Shown here piece after piece: positions 34,808 to 45,341 of a DNA stretch of 64,000 nt. The stretch comes from Hydractinia symbiolongicarpus (Eukaryota; Cnidaria; Hydrozoa; Anthoathecata; Hydractiniidae): the NCBI RefSeq assembly GCF_029227915.1, contig NC_079887.1:23991650-24055649 (forward strand), given 5' to 3'. Numbering within the stretch: position 1 is the first letter of the stretch; each line of letters opens with the position of its first letter. A program made the position numbers and the translations under genes. The notes under the pieces were generated by a model. The model was not told the origin of the DNA. It did not search any database and saw only the letters and a program-made list of their open reading frames with translations.

Positions 34808-37084
34808 GGTCATGATTGTGCCAACATTGAGATCAATGAACGTATTGATCACAATGAGGTACAGACGTTTTTAGACGCTAGGTATGTCAGTGCGCCAGAA
34901 GCAGTATGGCGTCTTTTTGAATTTAAAATGCATCAGCAATCTCATGTTGTCCATAGACTGCCAGTGCACTTGCCTAATAATTATATTGTTTATTTTCAGC
35001 CAGACCAGGGTGAAGAAGCGGTGAACAGAGCTGCAAATCAGGCCACTAAATTAACAGCTTGGTTTGTGCTAAATGGAGAGAATCACAATGCTCGCCAATA
35101 TTTGTATCCAGACATTCCTCTTCATTTCGTTTTCAATAACAACAGGAAAGTTTGGACACCAAGACGAAACTTTAACCTTAAAATTGTCTCTAGAATGTAT
35201 AGTGTGAGTCCTCGCGCAGGTGAGCTTTTTTATTTACGTATGCTATTATTGCATACGCGTGGTGTAACATCTTATGAAGATTTAAGAACTGTGGATGGTA
35301 ATGTCGCTGAGACATTTCGTGAAACCTGTTTATTGCGTGGACTCCTGCAAGATGATACCAAATGGAACAATACTTTGCAGGAGGCTGTCAACTTTCAGAT
35401 GCCTCGGCAATTAAGACAATTGTTTGCAATAATACTTATCCACTGTGAACCTTCTGATCCTTTTACTTTGTGGACAAGGTACAGGGGTTCTATGTGTGAG
35501 GATTATCTTCACCAAATGAACGAGGATCAAGCTGAGTACAGGGTGCTTCAAGATATTCATTCTGTACTGAGACAATTTGGTAAATCTCTTACTGATTTTA
35601 ATCTTCCAAGTTTAGATGAAATACCTCCAGCTAAAAACATTGACATAGCTATGGAGGCTGAAAGAGCTTCTCAACTAAGGGCTCAACTTACTGAAGAACA
35701 GACAGCACTTGCTGATGCAGTTATAGAAGCGGTTGTAAATGTTGCTAACAATACGGTCCAAAATAACCGATTGTTTTATTTAGGTGCTGTTGGCAGTGGT
35801 AAAACCTTTACTTATAATTACCTTATTTCTGAACTTTTAGGTAGAGGTTTTCAAGTTGGAACTGCTGCATTTACTGGTATAGCAGCAACTCTTTTGAAAA
35901 AGGGTACCACCATACATAAACTGTTTCGGTTACCAGTTCCTATTTTAGAAAACAGTACATGCAGCATAACTCCAGTGTCTGTTTATGCTGCAGAGCTACG
36001 ACAAAAAAATCTCTTTTTACTCGATGAATCTTCCATGATTCCTAAGCATGCTTTTCATGCAATAGATCGTCTTCTTAAAGACATTTGCAATAGCGAACTT
36101 CCATTTGGAGGTGAAGTTGTTCTTTTAGGTGGTGATTTTTCACAGTTATTGCCTGTTGTCAGAAAAGGAAAACCAACTGAGATTGTTGACATGTGCTTAA
36201 AACGTTCTCCACTATGGCATTTGGTAACAGAATTTAGATTAACTCGCAACATGAGAACGAGGCCAGGAGAACAAGAATTTGCTGCATGGCTTCTGCAACT
36301 TGGGAAAGGTGTTTTACCTGTTTGGGAACAACCACCATTCCAAGGTGCAATTGAGGTGCCACCCAATTGTGTGTTACAACAAAATCAATGTATTGTTGAT
36401 ATTTTGTTTAGGGATTTTCACCCAGAAAATATGGCATCATCTGTAATACTAACACCTACAAATGATGATTCACTTCCCATAAATGGCCAGGTGTTGGCGT
36501 TATTGCCAGACGAAGAAAAAAATTATTTCAGTGCAGATGATGTTGTTTGTGATGATGAGAAGGAACGGAATCAATATCCGGTGGAATTTTTAAATAGTAT
36601 CACACCCTCAGGTATGCCTCCTCATTGTCTTAAATTAAAATCTGGTGCTATTGTTATGTTATTAAGAAACATAAACATAAATAAAGGTTTATGTAATGGC
36701 ACTCGCCTAATTGTAAGACGTCTTCACGACAACTGTGTCGATGCTGAAGTACTTACTGGGAATGCTATTGGTGATCGAGTACTTATTCCAAGGCTGCAAC
36801 TTGCACCTTCGGATACAGGTATGCCTTTTGTTTTGCGTCGTAGACAGCTTCCACTAAGGCTCTCTTATGCTATGACAATAAACAAGGCACAAGGTCAAAC
36901 TTTTGAAAAGGTTGGTATATTGTTGCGCAGGCCATGTTTTTCTCATGGTCAGCTGTATGTTGCTTTTTCTAGAGCAAGAGCATTTGGTGATGTTAGAGTA
37001 AGTGTTGTTCCCTCATCAAAGCAAGGATTTTTTAATGGGAAATGTTATACTCAGAACATTGTTTACCGTCAAATTCTGAATTGA
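34808..37084 (+). pseudogene. Helitron PIF1-like helicase domain
   Basis: The same frame continues through 34928 to TGA 37082-37084, more than 718 codons without a stop. Walker A is GAVGSGKTFTYNYL (about 35785-35825), Walker B LLDESSM (about 36018), then GGDFSQLLPVV. Near the C-terminus are SGAIVMLLRNININKGLCNG and SYAMTINKAQGQTFEKVG, with SHGQLYVAFSRAR. These are the PIF1-type motifs of Helitron proteins, a 5'-3' helicase that unwinds the transposing strand. This half looks intact; the damage is upstream. Confidence 0.85.
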
Positions 37085-38358
37085 GAATATTTTTCTTATC
37101 ATTTGGATCAGAGCATGTATATATTACATTTTTCAGCACACTTCTATCGTCTATATGTCCACATGTTATGTACAACCTTGCTGACGTGGACGTTATAGGT
37201 CTGTCGTGCTATTGTACACTATATGTGCGTCTGTCAGTCCTACTGTACAGGGACATGAGAACAGATGTATTAGCGGTTTTTAATTACAATGACATGTCAA
37301 TGCAGTATAAACATTCTTTTGAAGTGTCATTTACTTGGCTATATGTTGCTCCTTTAATTACGATATACTTTTTTGAAAGAAATGGTATTTGGTATATTTT
37401 CGTTATCTGCCAAAAAAAAATATATATACTCCTGCAATTTCCACCTCTATTATCAATATATTTAAAATCCATCAATTCTACCTAATTTTCTCTTTTCATT
37501 AATTTTGTCTAAGTTATTAAATGATTTAAAATGTGATTTTTAGGCGTTTTTATGCATTGTAAACACGAAGCCTATACTCTTCTGATACAATGTTGACAAC
37601 ATATGACCAAATCTATAGTTTTTTTTATAAATATTTTAATAATACTTAATGTATTTTTTCCGGCATTATTGAATTTAAGAAAGGTATATTTTTTCATTTC
37701 ATAGTTTTACTTTTTACTTGGAAGTTTATAGTTTTTTTTTTTCGATACGTAAGAAATGTCTTCCAACTTTTTGCCTTAACTAAATAGATTTAAAGGAGTT
37801 TTACCAAGTTTTCATATTTTTACTTTTCAGTTTTGTAATTGTAAGTATTTCTTCTTCAGTTTCCTTAATTTTTTGTCATATTATCTATTAATGCTTTTCT
37901 AATATTGCGTTTTTTCTTTTTAGGTGAAGCACAAAGTCCCATGGCTTGCCTTCCCGTGGTGTGCTTCGTTACGTGAATTATTTCTATACTAAAAGAAATA
38001 ATTCACAAACTAAAAGTCAGGGCAGTGGTATGTTAAAGTGATTTAACCGTCAGTTACAAGCTAAAAAATAGTCTAAAAGTTTCCACTGTTTCATACAAAA
38101 CATGTCACTATAAAAATAAAAGAATTAACCTTTTTGTCAAAAATTCCTACGTAACCGGAAGTGCGTTCTTTGTTGGTCCCATTATTAGCTACTATTTTTT
38201 CTTCATATTTTTCTATTTAAGTTTGTTTTATTCTTTATGTTTATTTTTAACCAAAATGTCTATTGCTTTGCTTTTTGTATATTATGAAAAACTCTATATT
38301 CTTAACTTCTACTTACAGGTATCATAGATAAATAATACTACTAATACTAATAATAATA
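37085..38358. other. Helitron 3' region and spacer, no gene
   Basis: Holds T-rich sequence, an imperfect gaagcaca...tgtgcttc hairpin (37924-37965) and the 13-bp hairpin at 37974-38008. The ORF 37042-37485 overlaps the helicase end in another frame and has no recognisable content. Confidence 0.4.
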
Positions 38359-39209
38359 ATGGATTCAGATGAGACGATGGACATTGAAAGATTACTTTTA
38401 AATTCTCAAGGTATCTTCTTCTTACCTCATTTTGTTTGGGTGACACGTAATTCTTATAGAAAACATACTTTTTGGTTTTAATGTAGATAACTTTTTAATT
38501 TTAAGGTTTTTTTTGTGAAAATTTACAGAATTTTTGTATCAATTTATTATTTCCCTAAAATTTCGTGAATAAACAGCGCCAATATTAACATTTTATGTTT
38601 CTTAAAAATATTTTTTTTTTTTATAAAGCAATGCGTAATACTGTATGCATTAATTTTTATCCTCTTTAATTTTACCAGAGCCTAAAGAAAACAGTATACA
38701 AGAGAACGGTAATTAATTATTATTAACACCGTTTCTATGTCGTGTTTTTATCTTTGTTTTTTAAGTTATGTATATATTTTTTGGTTCTTAATATATTTAC
38801 ATATTTATACATTTTAGTATTAGCTAACAAAGATAACCAGAAGAGTGAGGAGAGTGAGAAGGATGGACCCAGTGGTGACAGTAAGTATGTTATAAAAAGT
38901 GATGTGTATTTAATAACTACAATTACTAATAAAAGTAATTGTTTTCCTCGCATTTTAGAATCTGATTTTACTTTTAAAAACTTCCTGGTTTACAGGAAAA
39001 GTAACCCTGGGTCTAAAACAAAACGTGCTTTTAAATGCTGGAAGAAAAACGGTGGCCAAGACTATGAGGGGTACAATTGGGTACCCCAAAAAACGTTTAA
39101 AAAAATCAAAAAAAAATATTTTAAAAAAACAAATAAAAGACACACAAAAAAAAGTACGAATATTACATTTTCTGGGCACTGTGAAATCGGGGAAATACAT
39201 TACCATTAA
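38359..39209 (+). CDS. small four-exon gene, 131 aa, unknown
   Basis: Exons: 38359-38410, 38679-38708, 38818-38880 and 38959-39209. All three introns are phase 1 with GT-AG ends (donors gtatct, gtaatt, gtaagt; acceptors ttaccag, attttag, attttag). The exon total of 396 nt keeps one frame from ATG to TAA. The product begins MDSDETMDIERLLLNSQ and has an acidic/polar linker (KSEESEKDGPSGD). It then has a basic block (KTKRAFKCWKKNGGQDYEGY, NWVPQKTFKKIKKKY) and a Lys-rich C-terminus. It may be nuclear and DNA- or RNA-binding, from composition only. It lies 1.3 kb past the Helitron helicase, so it is either a host gene or cargo. I do not recognise the family. Confidence 0.5.
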
Positions 39210-39317
39210 CTGGTAATATCTACCTTTATTGATACCAGCAATTCAAGCAACAATTCATTTGTTAATACTGTTACCAGTTTTGGAAATGTATTTTTCCGAT
39301 TATAATATTTTATTTTG

Positions 39318-39334
39318 TTTGTTTGTTTGTTTTT

Positions 39335-39375
<41 letters not shown>

Positions 39376-39480
39376 CTATATAATAGTTAAAAAGAAGAAA
39401 TATAATAATAATTATTTATTTATTAATTTATTTATTTATTTAATTATTTATTTATTTAATCAGTTTTTATATTTAATATT
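39318..39480 (+). repeat. simple repeats (gttt)n, (ta)n, (ttta)n
   Basis: gtttgtttgtttg, then about 40 bp of (ta)n at 39338-39378, then ttatttatttaatt-type repeats. The apparent ORF here is a by-product. Confidence 0.9.
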
Positions 39481-39529
39481 TGTAGTTAATAGAAATTATA
39501 ATTTTTTTATAGGACAACAGTTATTTTAA

Positions 39530-40212
39530 AAAACCGTTAACAGATTTTGTGGGCCTCTAAAATTATGCTCTTTTGTTTCTTTGTGGACAGAAACACAGCT
39601 TTATCTATTAGTCTTTTCGAGTCATATAACTAAAAAGCAGAGCTATAACTGTATTTTCTTCATTTAAAAAAAAAACAATCTCATTTGTTATGGATTTTTT
39701 CCTATTTTGTTAAAATTATTATAAATAGGAAAAATTGAGAGAATGTAAATAACATTTTATAAAAATAAATAAATGCGCTCTCTTATTAACGCCCCTTCTT
39801 AAGCAATGCCCACTAGAAAATCTTTAAAATTTATTTAACGCCCAAGCCGTTCAATGAAGAATACACGGAGCAGCACCAGAAGTTTCAAATTCAACAAAAT
39901 AAGATTTAAGAAGATTAATCCTTTATATTTTGCCAGTTAAACATTAACTGTAAAACAGAAAATCCTCAATCATTTTTGACAAAATTTATTGTAATTGTAG
40001 ATATATGTTAAAATATTGTTACTTATCTAATGTCAAGTTTTTTTTGTTCCATCTAAATTGTTACCTTGACTAATGTGTTGTTTTTTACAGTTAGCATGAA
40101 AAACGGGTTGATGACGTCATCAAAAAAACTTTAAACCCCAATATCTCTGCAACCGTTTGTCAAAAGTACATAATCCTATACCTTTTCTTGATCACCGTTT
40201 CAACAAGCTCTA
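39530..40212. other. no gene; repeat flank with tgacgtca
   Basis: About 40105-40212 (gatgacgtcatc, tttaaaccccaatatct, accttttcttgatcaccg, caagctctac) resembles 43335-43450. The pogo element therefore seems to sit inside an older repeat with recurring units. Confidence 0.45.
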
Positions 40213-40826
40213 CCTTATCGGTAAAAAAAAAGTCGGCAAAAAGTGACCAAATTTTGGCTAGGTGACTAACTTTTTTACCGAACAATTTTTTTAACGACAT
40301 TTTTTTTTGCCGACCGAAAATTTTTACCGACTTTTGCCGATTTTTTGAATTACTTTTGAACCTCCAATTTTTTAGTTTTTTGACTTTCCAAAGTGATTCT
40401 AGGGATTCTAATCAAATTTAGACTTTGTCGTTTTATGAAGCCTCATCTGCAATATTATACGGAGTATACACCAAATAGCGGAGCTCCGGTATATTATGTC
40501 TTTGTATACACTAAGTTTGAACCAATTGAACCAATAGCTTTTTCTTAAATCCACGTGAGATGATAAAAGCAAATAATTTCTCGGTTAATGATTGGTTCAA
40601 TTATTTATGACCATATTTGGTGGAGAGCTTTTTCACAGAGTTAGTGTATAATGATCCTGTAAAACCAAACCTGGTAAAGGAGAAAGAAAATTAAAGAAGT
40701 TCTTTTGAATTCCTACTGTTTAATTTAATGCTAACAATGGTATCTTTGTAATATAAACATCAAAAACAACATAATCAACAACAACAAACTGTTCATACAA
40801 ATAGCAGAGAAAAATAAGTAAATATT

Positions 40827-42243
40827 TTAACAACGAAAAGGGTTTTCAATTCTTTCCAAGACAGCATTAGCAGATTCCACTGCTTCTGTTATACCAGCAG
40901 CTTTGAAGCCATTTAATATCATTTTATCTTGAGCACATAAGAATTCATAAAGTTTTGAAATCCATTTAGCATGCATCACCTTTAATTCGATTAGATTAAA
41001 CGACACTTTAATATCTGCAGGTCTTATGCCTTTCTCCAACTGCTGGGAAACTTGATGAGAAAACCATTCATTGTAACAATTGGAAATGAACGATTTTGCT
41101 GGCTTGTTCAAGGTTATATCCAGTGGTTGAAACTTATTTGTTAGGTTGTGGGGCACTATTATAACTCTGCAAGAATTCTTTCGGCAAAGTTGAAGAACAG
41201 CTTCGTTATCCTGCCCCTTAAATGTATCCATGATTATTAACGATAGTTGCTCCTTTGGATAATTCAGATTTACTTTGACTTTATCCAGGTGCGGAAAAAT
41301 AATATCTTCAAATAGCTCCATTGATTTTTCAGTATTTGAGCAATGATTGCTGGAAAATGTAACATTAAAGCCAGTTGGAAAATCAAACTTTGGGAGGCAT
41401 TTTTTTGTTTTGCCTTCATAGATAAGTTGAATCGGGAGAAACTTACCAGTCATGCTGATAACAAAAGTAGCTGTTATTTGTCTCTTATCATCGATGCCTT
41501 TAATTGGAACAGTTTTTGCTCCTTTTGGATTGAAAGTGTATTTTCCAGGAGACACATAAGATAAAGGAGTTTGGTCTAAATTTAATATAAGATCCTTAGG
41601 AATATCATCGTCGCTGACAACAGCGGAAATTTGTCGTTGAAATGTGAGCTTTTCTTCAAGTAAAAATTGTTCACTTGACTCGATTTTGCCGGTCGTTCCT
41701 TTTCGTTTAGACCATGCCATTAAGTTTTGATGGACAGTTTGCCTTGACGACTCCATTACCAATTGCTATGACCATTTTTCTTGAAAAAGCACCTCCAGCC
41801 AGACGTACTCCAGTTATCACATCTCTCACTTTAAGCATAAGTTCGTCTGGTAAGAGGTTTGGCCTACCTTTCTTCTCGTGTACAGTAGATGAAACAGAGT
41901 GATTTTTGTTCTTCTGAATCTTTTTTTTCCAATTATTCACTGACGTTCGGAAGAAAGTATATTTTGGATACTTTTTCTTGAATTTCTCCAGTGCTGATTT
42001 GGTGCCATTTAAAAGAGCGTATTCTTCAACTTCATTCTTTATGTTGCTTGGAACTGATGAGTATTTCTTTTTGGTTTTTGGTTGAACAAACGCTTTCATC
42101 TCTTTATTAATCGCGTTGATTTCTGCTCCATTAACAGTGCCAGATGCAGAATTTAAAAACGTTGGTACTTTCTCAGGAGATTTCCCATTACAGCTTCTCG
42201 ATGAAGATTTATAAAAATCTCTCAAATCTCGTACTTTAGCCAT
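40827..42243 (-). pseudogene. pogo/Tigger-like DDE transposase, one frameshift
   Basis: ATG at 42243 begins MAKVRDLRDFYKS. Residues 80-130 look like a helix-turn-helix DNA-binding part (YALLNGTKSALEKF, FFRTSVNNWKKKI). The frame then slips near 41750; sequence between VVKAN and the MAWSKRKGTTGK block appears lost relative to the usual family length. The catalytic part in the second frame has LILNLDQTPLSYVSPGKYTF (first Asp), SLIIMDTFKGQDN (second Asp) and IVPHNLTNKFQPLDITLNK (third Asp). It ends at TAA/TGA near 40827. It would cut and paste the element at TA sites. This copy is inactive because of the shift. Confidence 0.8.
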
Positions 42244-42387
42244 TGTTGCTATTCTTTTTTATCAATGTTTTGATTGATAAAGTGATGAAACAGAAAAGTT
42301 ACATAATTTGATTTAAGTCCCTCCTTCGCTCCTTGATTGAAATCGATCGTCTTTTGTTTTTATAACGTAACAACAAAGGTGGAGAGC

Positions 42388-43462
42388 AACTTATTATGTC
42401 ACGATAGATTTCGAAAGCATTCGAATGTTCGAACGTGTTTTTTTTGCACTCATTTTTTTCACTAGGCAAGTTCGTTGATTCATGTTCGTAGAAATATGCC
42501 TTCATTCGACAGAAAGATTGCAGCCAGAGGTTATCGTGTTTACAAGAACACAACGTGGAAAAATGCTGAAGCAGGTCAAAAAGTCCAAGTACAAATTGAG
42601 ACTAACAAATCGTCCAAAGAATGTGATCCTTCTGCATGTGCCATTAAAATGAAGAATAATTTCTTTGACAACTGGATGACTGTTGGGCACATTCCAAGGG
42701 AAATTTCACGCCACTGTTTTTATTTCATCAAAGAAGGTGGAAGTATTTCTGGTCAATTGCTCTCCACCAACTACAAAGTGTCCCCGATTCCTGCAGGAGG
42801 ACTTGGAGTACCGCTTCTACTTACTTTTACGGTGAAAGAAGACAGAATTTTTTTTCTAATGAAAGACTTTATCAACAACCTATACGACTATGATTACACT
42901 GGCGAGAAGGAAGACAAAAAAAACGACGGAAGTGATGACGACGACGAAATTGATATTGTTATTAACAATGATAAGGCAGAAGGGAGTGTTGAAAAAGAGA
43001 AAAATGATGAAAATGAAGAAGAAGATAATGCGAAGGAGCCGGGAGATGTCCAAAATATTCTTGATAAAATCATTAATAAAGATGTTATTGAAATAGATTA
43101 GATTGTTGTAAAATCTTTGTTCTCTTTTAATTCAGCGGTGTCAAAAAAGTCGGCAATAAGTGACCAATATTAAAAAAATTAACCGGTAAAAAGTGACTAA
43201 TTTTTGCTAAGTGACTAACTTTTTTTGCCGACTAAATTTTTTGCCGACTTTTTTTTACACCGACTTTTTTTTTACCGATAAGGTATATGATAACGGCAAC
43301 AAATATAAAAATTTCTAAAAAAAAATTTGTATTTTATGGGGACGTTGCTGACGTCAGCTAAATTTTTAAACCCATATATCTTATTAACCCTTTATTAAGA
43401 GCGCATTATCATATACATTTTCTTGATCAGCGCTTCAAGCTCTACACAATGGAGGCAACATG
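42388..43462. repeat. 1,075-bp direct duplication, left copy
   Basis: Matches 48665-49739 at a constant offset of 6,277 with only two differences that I can see (aagtgac/aagcgac near 43200 and tcttatt/tcttaat near 43381). It contains the right half of the pogo element (second gene plus right terminal repeat) and about 180 bp of flank. The Penelope-like element lies exactly between the two copies. Confidence 0.9.
42496..43101 (+). CDS. HIRAN-like protein with acidic tail, pogo-element second gene (copy 1)
   Basis: 201 aa from ATG 42496 (MPSFDRKIAARG); the TTG 21 bp upstream is in frame but I prefer the ATG. Residues about 15-130 form one globular region. Its pattern GQKVQVQIETNKSSKECDPS, then VGHIPREISRHCFYFIKEGG and AGGLGVPLLLTF, recalls HIRAN domains. 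Those bind free 3' DNA ends in HLTF/Rad5-type proteins. The last 60 residues are highly acidic (SDDDDEIDIV, ENEEEDNA). It lies inside the pogo element, divergent from the transposase, and its frame is intact although the transposase is broken. A role in target or end handling is inference. The HIRAN call rests on motif memory only. Confidence 0.5.
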   Translation: MPSFDRKIAARGYRVYKNTTWKNAEAGQKVQVQIETNKSSKECDPSACAIKMKNNFFDNWMTVGHIPREISRHCFYFIKEGGSISGQLLSTNYKVSPIPAGGLGVPLLLTFTVKEDRIFFLMKDFINNLYDYDYTGEKEDKKNDGSDDDDEIDIVINNDKAEGSVEKEKNDENEEEDNAKEPGDVQNILDKIINKDVIEID

Positions 43463-43665
43463 TGTGTGAAAATCAGTGTGTTATTCCCTCTCGCTTTCCC
43501 CATCGTACATTGAACGATCAAATTGGTTTAGTTTTAGTTTGTTCGAGCGAACACGTTGTTGTAGTTTGCTCTGGTTATCTACCAATATATAAGTGTTGAT
43601 ATTGGCAGTTTGTGTTTCGTTCTTTTAAAAAATACTAACTGAGTAATGAGATAATCAGTGTGTTA

Positions 43666-44211
43666 TGTGTGAAAATCAGTGTGTTATTCCCTCTTGCTTT
43701 CCCCATCGTACATTGAACAATCAAATTGGTTTAGTTTAAGTTTGTTTGAGCGAACATGTTGTTGTAGTTTGCTCTGGTTATCTACCAATATATAAGTGTT
43801 GATATTGGCAATTTGTGTTTCGTTCTTTTTAAAAAACTAACTGAATAATGAGATCATCAGTTGATTTCTACCGTCATTGGAGTTTTCGGCCCCGTCCTAG
43901 CACGGACTAATCAATAACTCCTCGTGATAGTGGGCCATACCTTTGTTTAGGTATTCTCATCAGTTAGTAAGAACAATTTTCTTTTTTTAACTTACCGTTC
44001 TCATTGTCGTGTAACTGAAACAAATTCAAAGGATCGCTTTGATTCATGATGCGTATGTATATCTTGCGTATGTATGTCTTGCTACGACAGCTACTCGAGT
44101 GAAAAGAGGTCGATTTTAAGACATGTGCAGCCATATATAGTTGAAGGGCCGTTTAAACGGGCCGTTGTCGACTGTTGTTCGTCTTTTTCAAAAAAGCGCA
44201 ATGTGAGTATT
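43666..44211 (+). repeat. Penelope-like element, left inverted arm
   Basis: Pairs with 48121-48664. The inner end reads cgacaac...gcgcaatgtgagtatt. At that inner edge caat|gtgagt could be a splice donor for a 5' leader intron ending at tttcag near 44406. Confidence 0.8.
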
Positions 44212-44339
44212 AGATCAAATCGTATTAGAGTATTAGATTAAATCTCTCGATAAAACACAATCTTAGCACAATTGTGCTAATTGACACCTTTGTGCCAGTG
44301 CTATTCACAAATTTGCGTCAAAAAATCAAAAAATAATAA

Positions 44340-45341
44340 ATGCTCAACTGCATAACCTGGACTGTAATAAATCTAACTAACTTAAATTTTTGCTTCATGG
44401 TTTCAGAACAAAAGCACACCAAATCACCAGGCATCGTAGGGAAAACAAAAAGACTGTTTGTCAGTGGTAGAAAACAACAGCGAAAAAACACACCAAAATC
44501 CCTCGATGCAATAATGGACTTCGAATTGGAGGATATGGATATAACGGACTTCCCGTCTCAAAATGAAGTACTAAAGGCGCCTCCTCTAAACACACCATCT
44601 ACATCAACTAAAACAACAACCTCGACAACAATGGCAACCAAAAAAATGGAACCTGTAAAGCCACCAATAATAAATAATATTGGACCTGGCGACAACCTTG
44701 GTAATTCGACGACAAAACCTAAAGGTGGAGATGAGATCAAACGTTTCATTTCAATGTCGATTTCAAAGGTTTCACCAACAACCAACCGTGAAGCACGAGA
44801 AAAGTACATCAAATCCACAAACAAACAATTGGATCATTTGCGACAACTTCAGCTGCTAGAGGCACACGTCACCAATAAAACAATGCCATCTGGGCTCAAA
44901 GTGAATATACGCTCTACCGTGAACTTGCCGGAAGAGCTTAAAGACAAATGGAATACCACTATACATTCCTGCAGTGAAACACTCCTGCAAATACTGTTGG
45001 AACACCACCAACAGGAAATCAACATTTATCAAAACGAGCGTGACAAACTCAAACAGGAACTCCCAGAGGGAGAATTAACTACCCTGAATAAAACCTTAAT
45101 TCAGGAACACAATCAAAACGTGGCAACTCGAGAAAATAGAAAACGCTCCCATGACCACTTTAAAACAAATAACGAACACATACATCGCAAACAACCACGT
45201 TTTCGACAACAACAAACACCTCGATTTCATCAACAACAGCAACAACGATTACAACAAACACCAAGATTCCAACAACCACAAAAACAAGGACAGTACCCTT
45301 CAAAAAACTTGTCAAACTGGAATCGAGAAAAATACCGATAA
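44340..45341 (+). CDS. Penelope-like element ORF1 (unknown, Gln/Asn-rich)
   Basis: 333 codons from ATG 44340; ATG 44397 is an alternative. It has no domain I recognise: a Thr/Ser-rich linker, a middle helical stretch (residues about 140-260, KSTNKQLDHLRQLQLLEAHV and LLQILLEHHQQEINIYQNER) and a basic Gln-rich C-terminus of repeated PRF-QQ units. This composition would suit RNA binding in a ribonucleoprotein. The frame is intact. Near its end lies A_AAA_AAC in register, and the -1 frame is open into RT, so it may be made as an ORF1-RT fusion. ORF1 of such elements is poorly conserved, so only position and composition support the call. Confidence 0.6.
   Translation: MLNCITWTVINLTNLNFCFMVSEQKHTKSPGIVGKTKRLFVSGRKQQRKNTPKSLDAIMDFELEDMDITDFPSQNEVLKAPPLNTPSTSTKTTTSTTMATKKMEPVKPPIINNIGPGDNLGNSTTKPKGGDEIKRFISMSISKVSPTTNREAREKYIKSTNKQLDHLRQLQLLEAHVTNKTMPSGLKVNIRSTVNLPEELKDKWNTTIHSCSETLLQILLEHHQQEINIYQNERDKLKQELPEGELTTLNKTLIQEHNQNVATRENRKRSHDHFKTNNEHIHRKQPRFRQQQTPRFHQQQQQRLQQTPRFQQPQKQGQYPSKNLSNWNREKYR
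45302..45308 (+). promoter_or_regulatory. predicted -1 ribosomal frameshift site, ORF1 to RT (A_AAA_AAC)
   Basis: ORF1 codons here are TCA AAA AAC TTG, placing the heptamer A_AAA_AAC in the zero frame 11 codons before the ORF1 stop. After -1 slippage the frame (CTT GTC AAA CTG GAA...) has no stop for the whole 320 nt to the first RT ATG (45629) and on to 47353. No ATG occurs in that stretch. I did not find a convincing downstream pseudoknot by eye. Confidence 0.55.

Larger units (their letters stand above)
32563..37084 (+). mobile_element. Helitron (rolling-circle transposon), coding part
   Basis: The order N-terminal zinc region, HUH/two-tyrosine Rep, then PIF1-like helicase is diagnostic of Helitrons. 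Several stops and frameshifts show that this copy is dead. I could not place the termini with confidence. A 13-bp stem-loop (gtgaattatttct...agaaataattcac, about 37974-38008) lies downstream, but no clear CTRR end follows it. Confidence 0.85.
40213..43283. mobile_element. pogo-like DNA transposon with two divergent genes, TA target duplication
   Basis: TA (40211-40212) | CCTTATCGGTAAAAAAAA ... TTTTTTTTTACCGATAAGG | TA (43284-43285). The ends are inverted repeats with further subterminal agtcggcaaaaagtgacc / gactaacttttttnccga units on both sides. Length is 3.07 kb. The minus strand carries a DDE transposase and the plus strand a second gene (42496-43101); the two start about 250 bp apart and diverge. 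TA duplication and transposase type fit the Tc1/mariner-pogo group. Confidence 0.8.

Noticed and set aside
39323-39529. Hydrophobic small protein
   Set aside because: Translation of (TA)n and (TTTA)n simple repeats.
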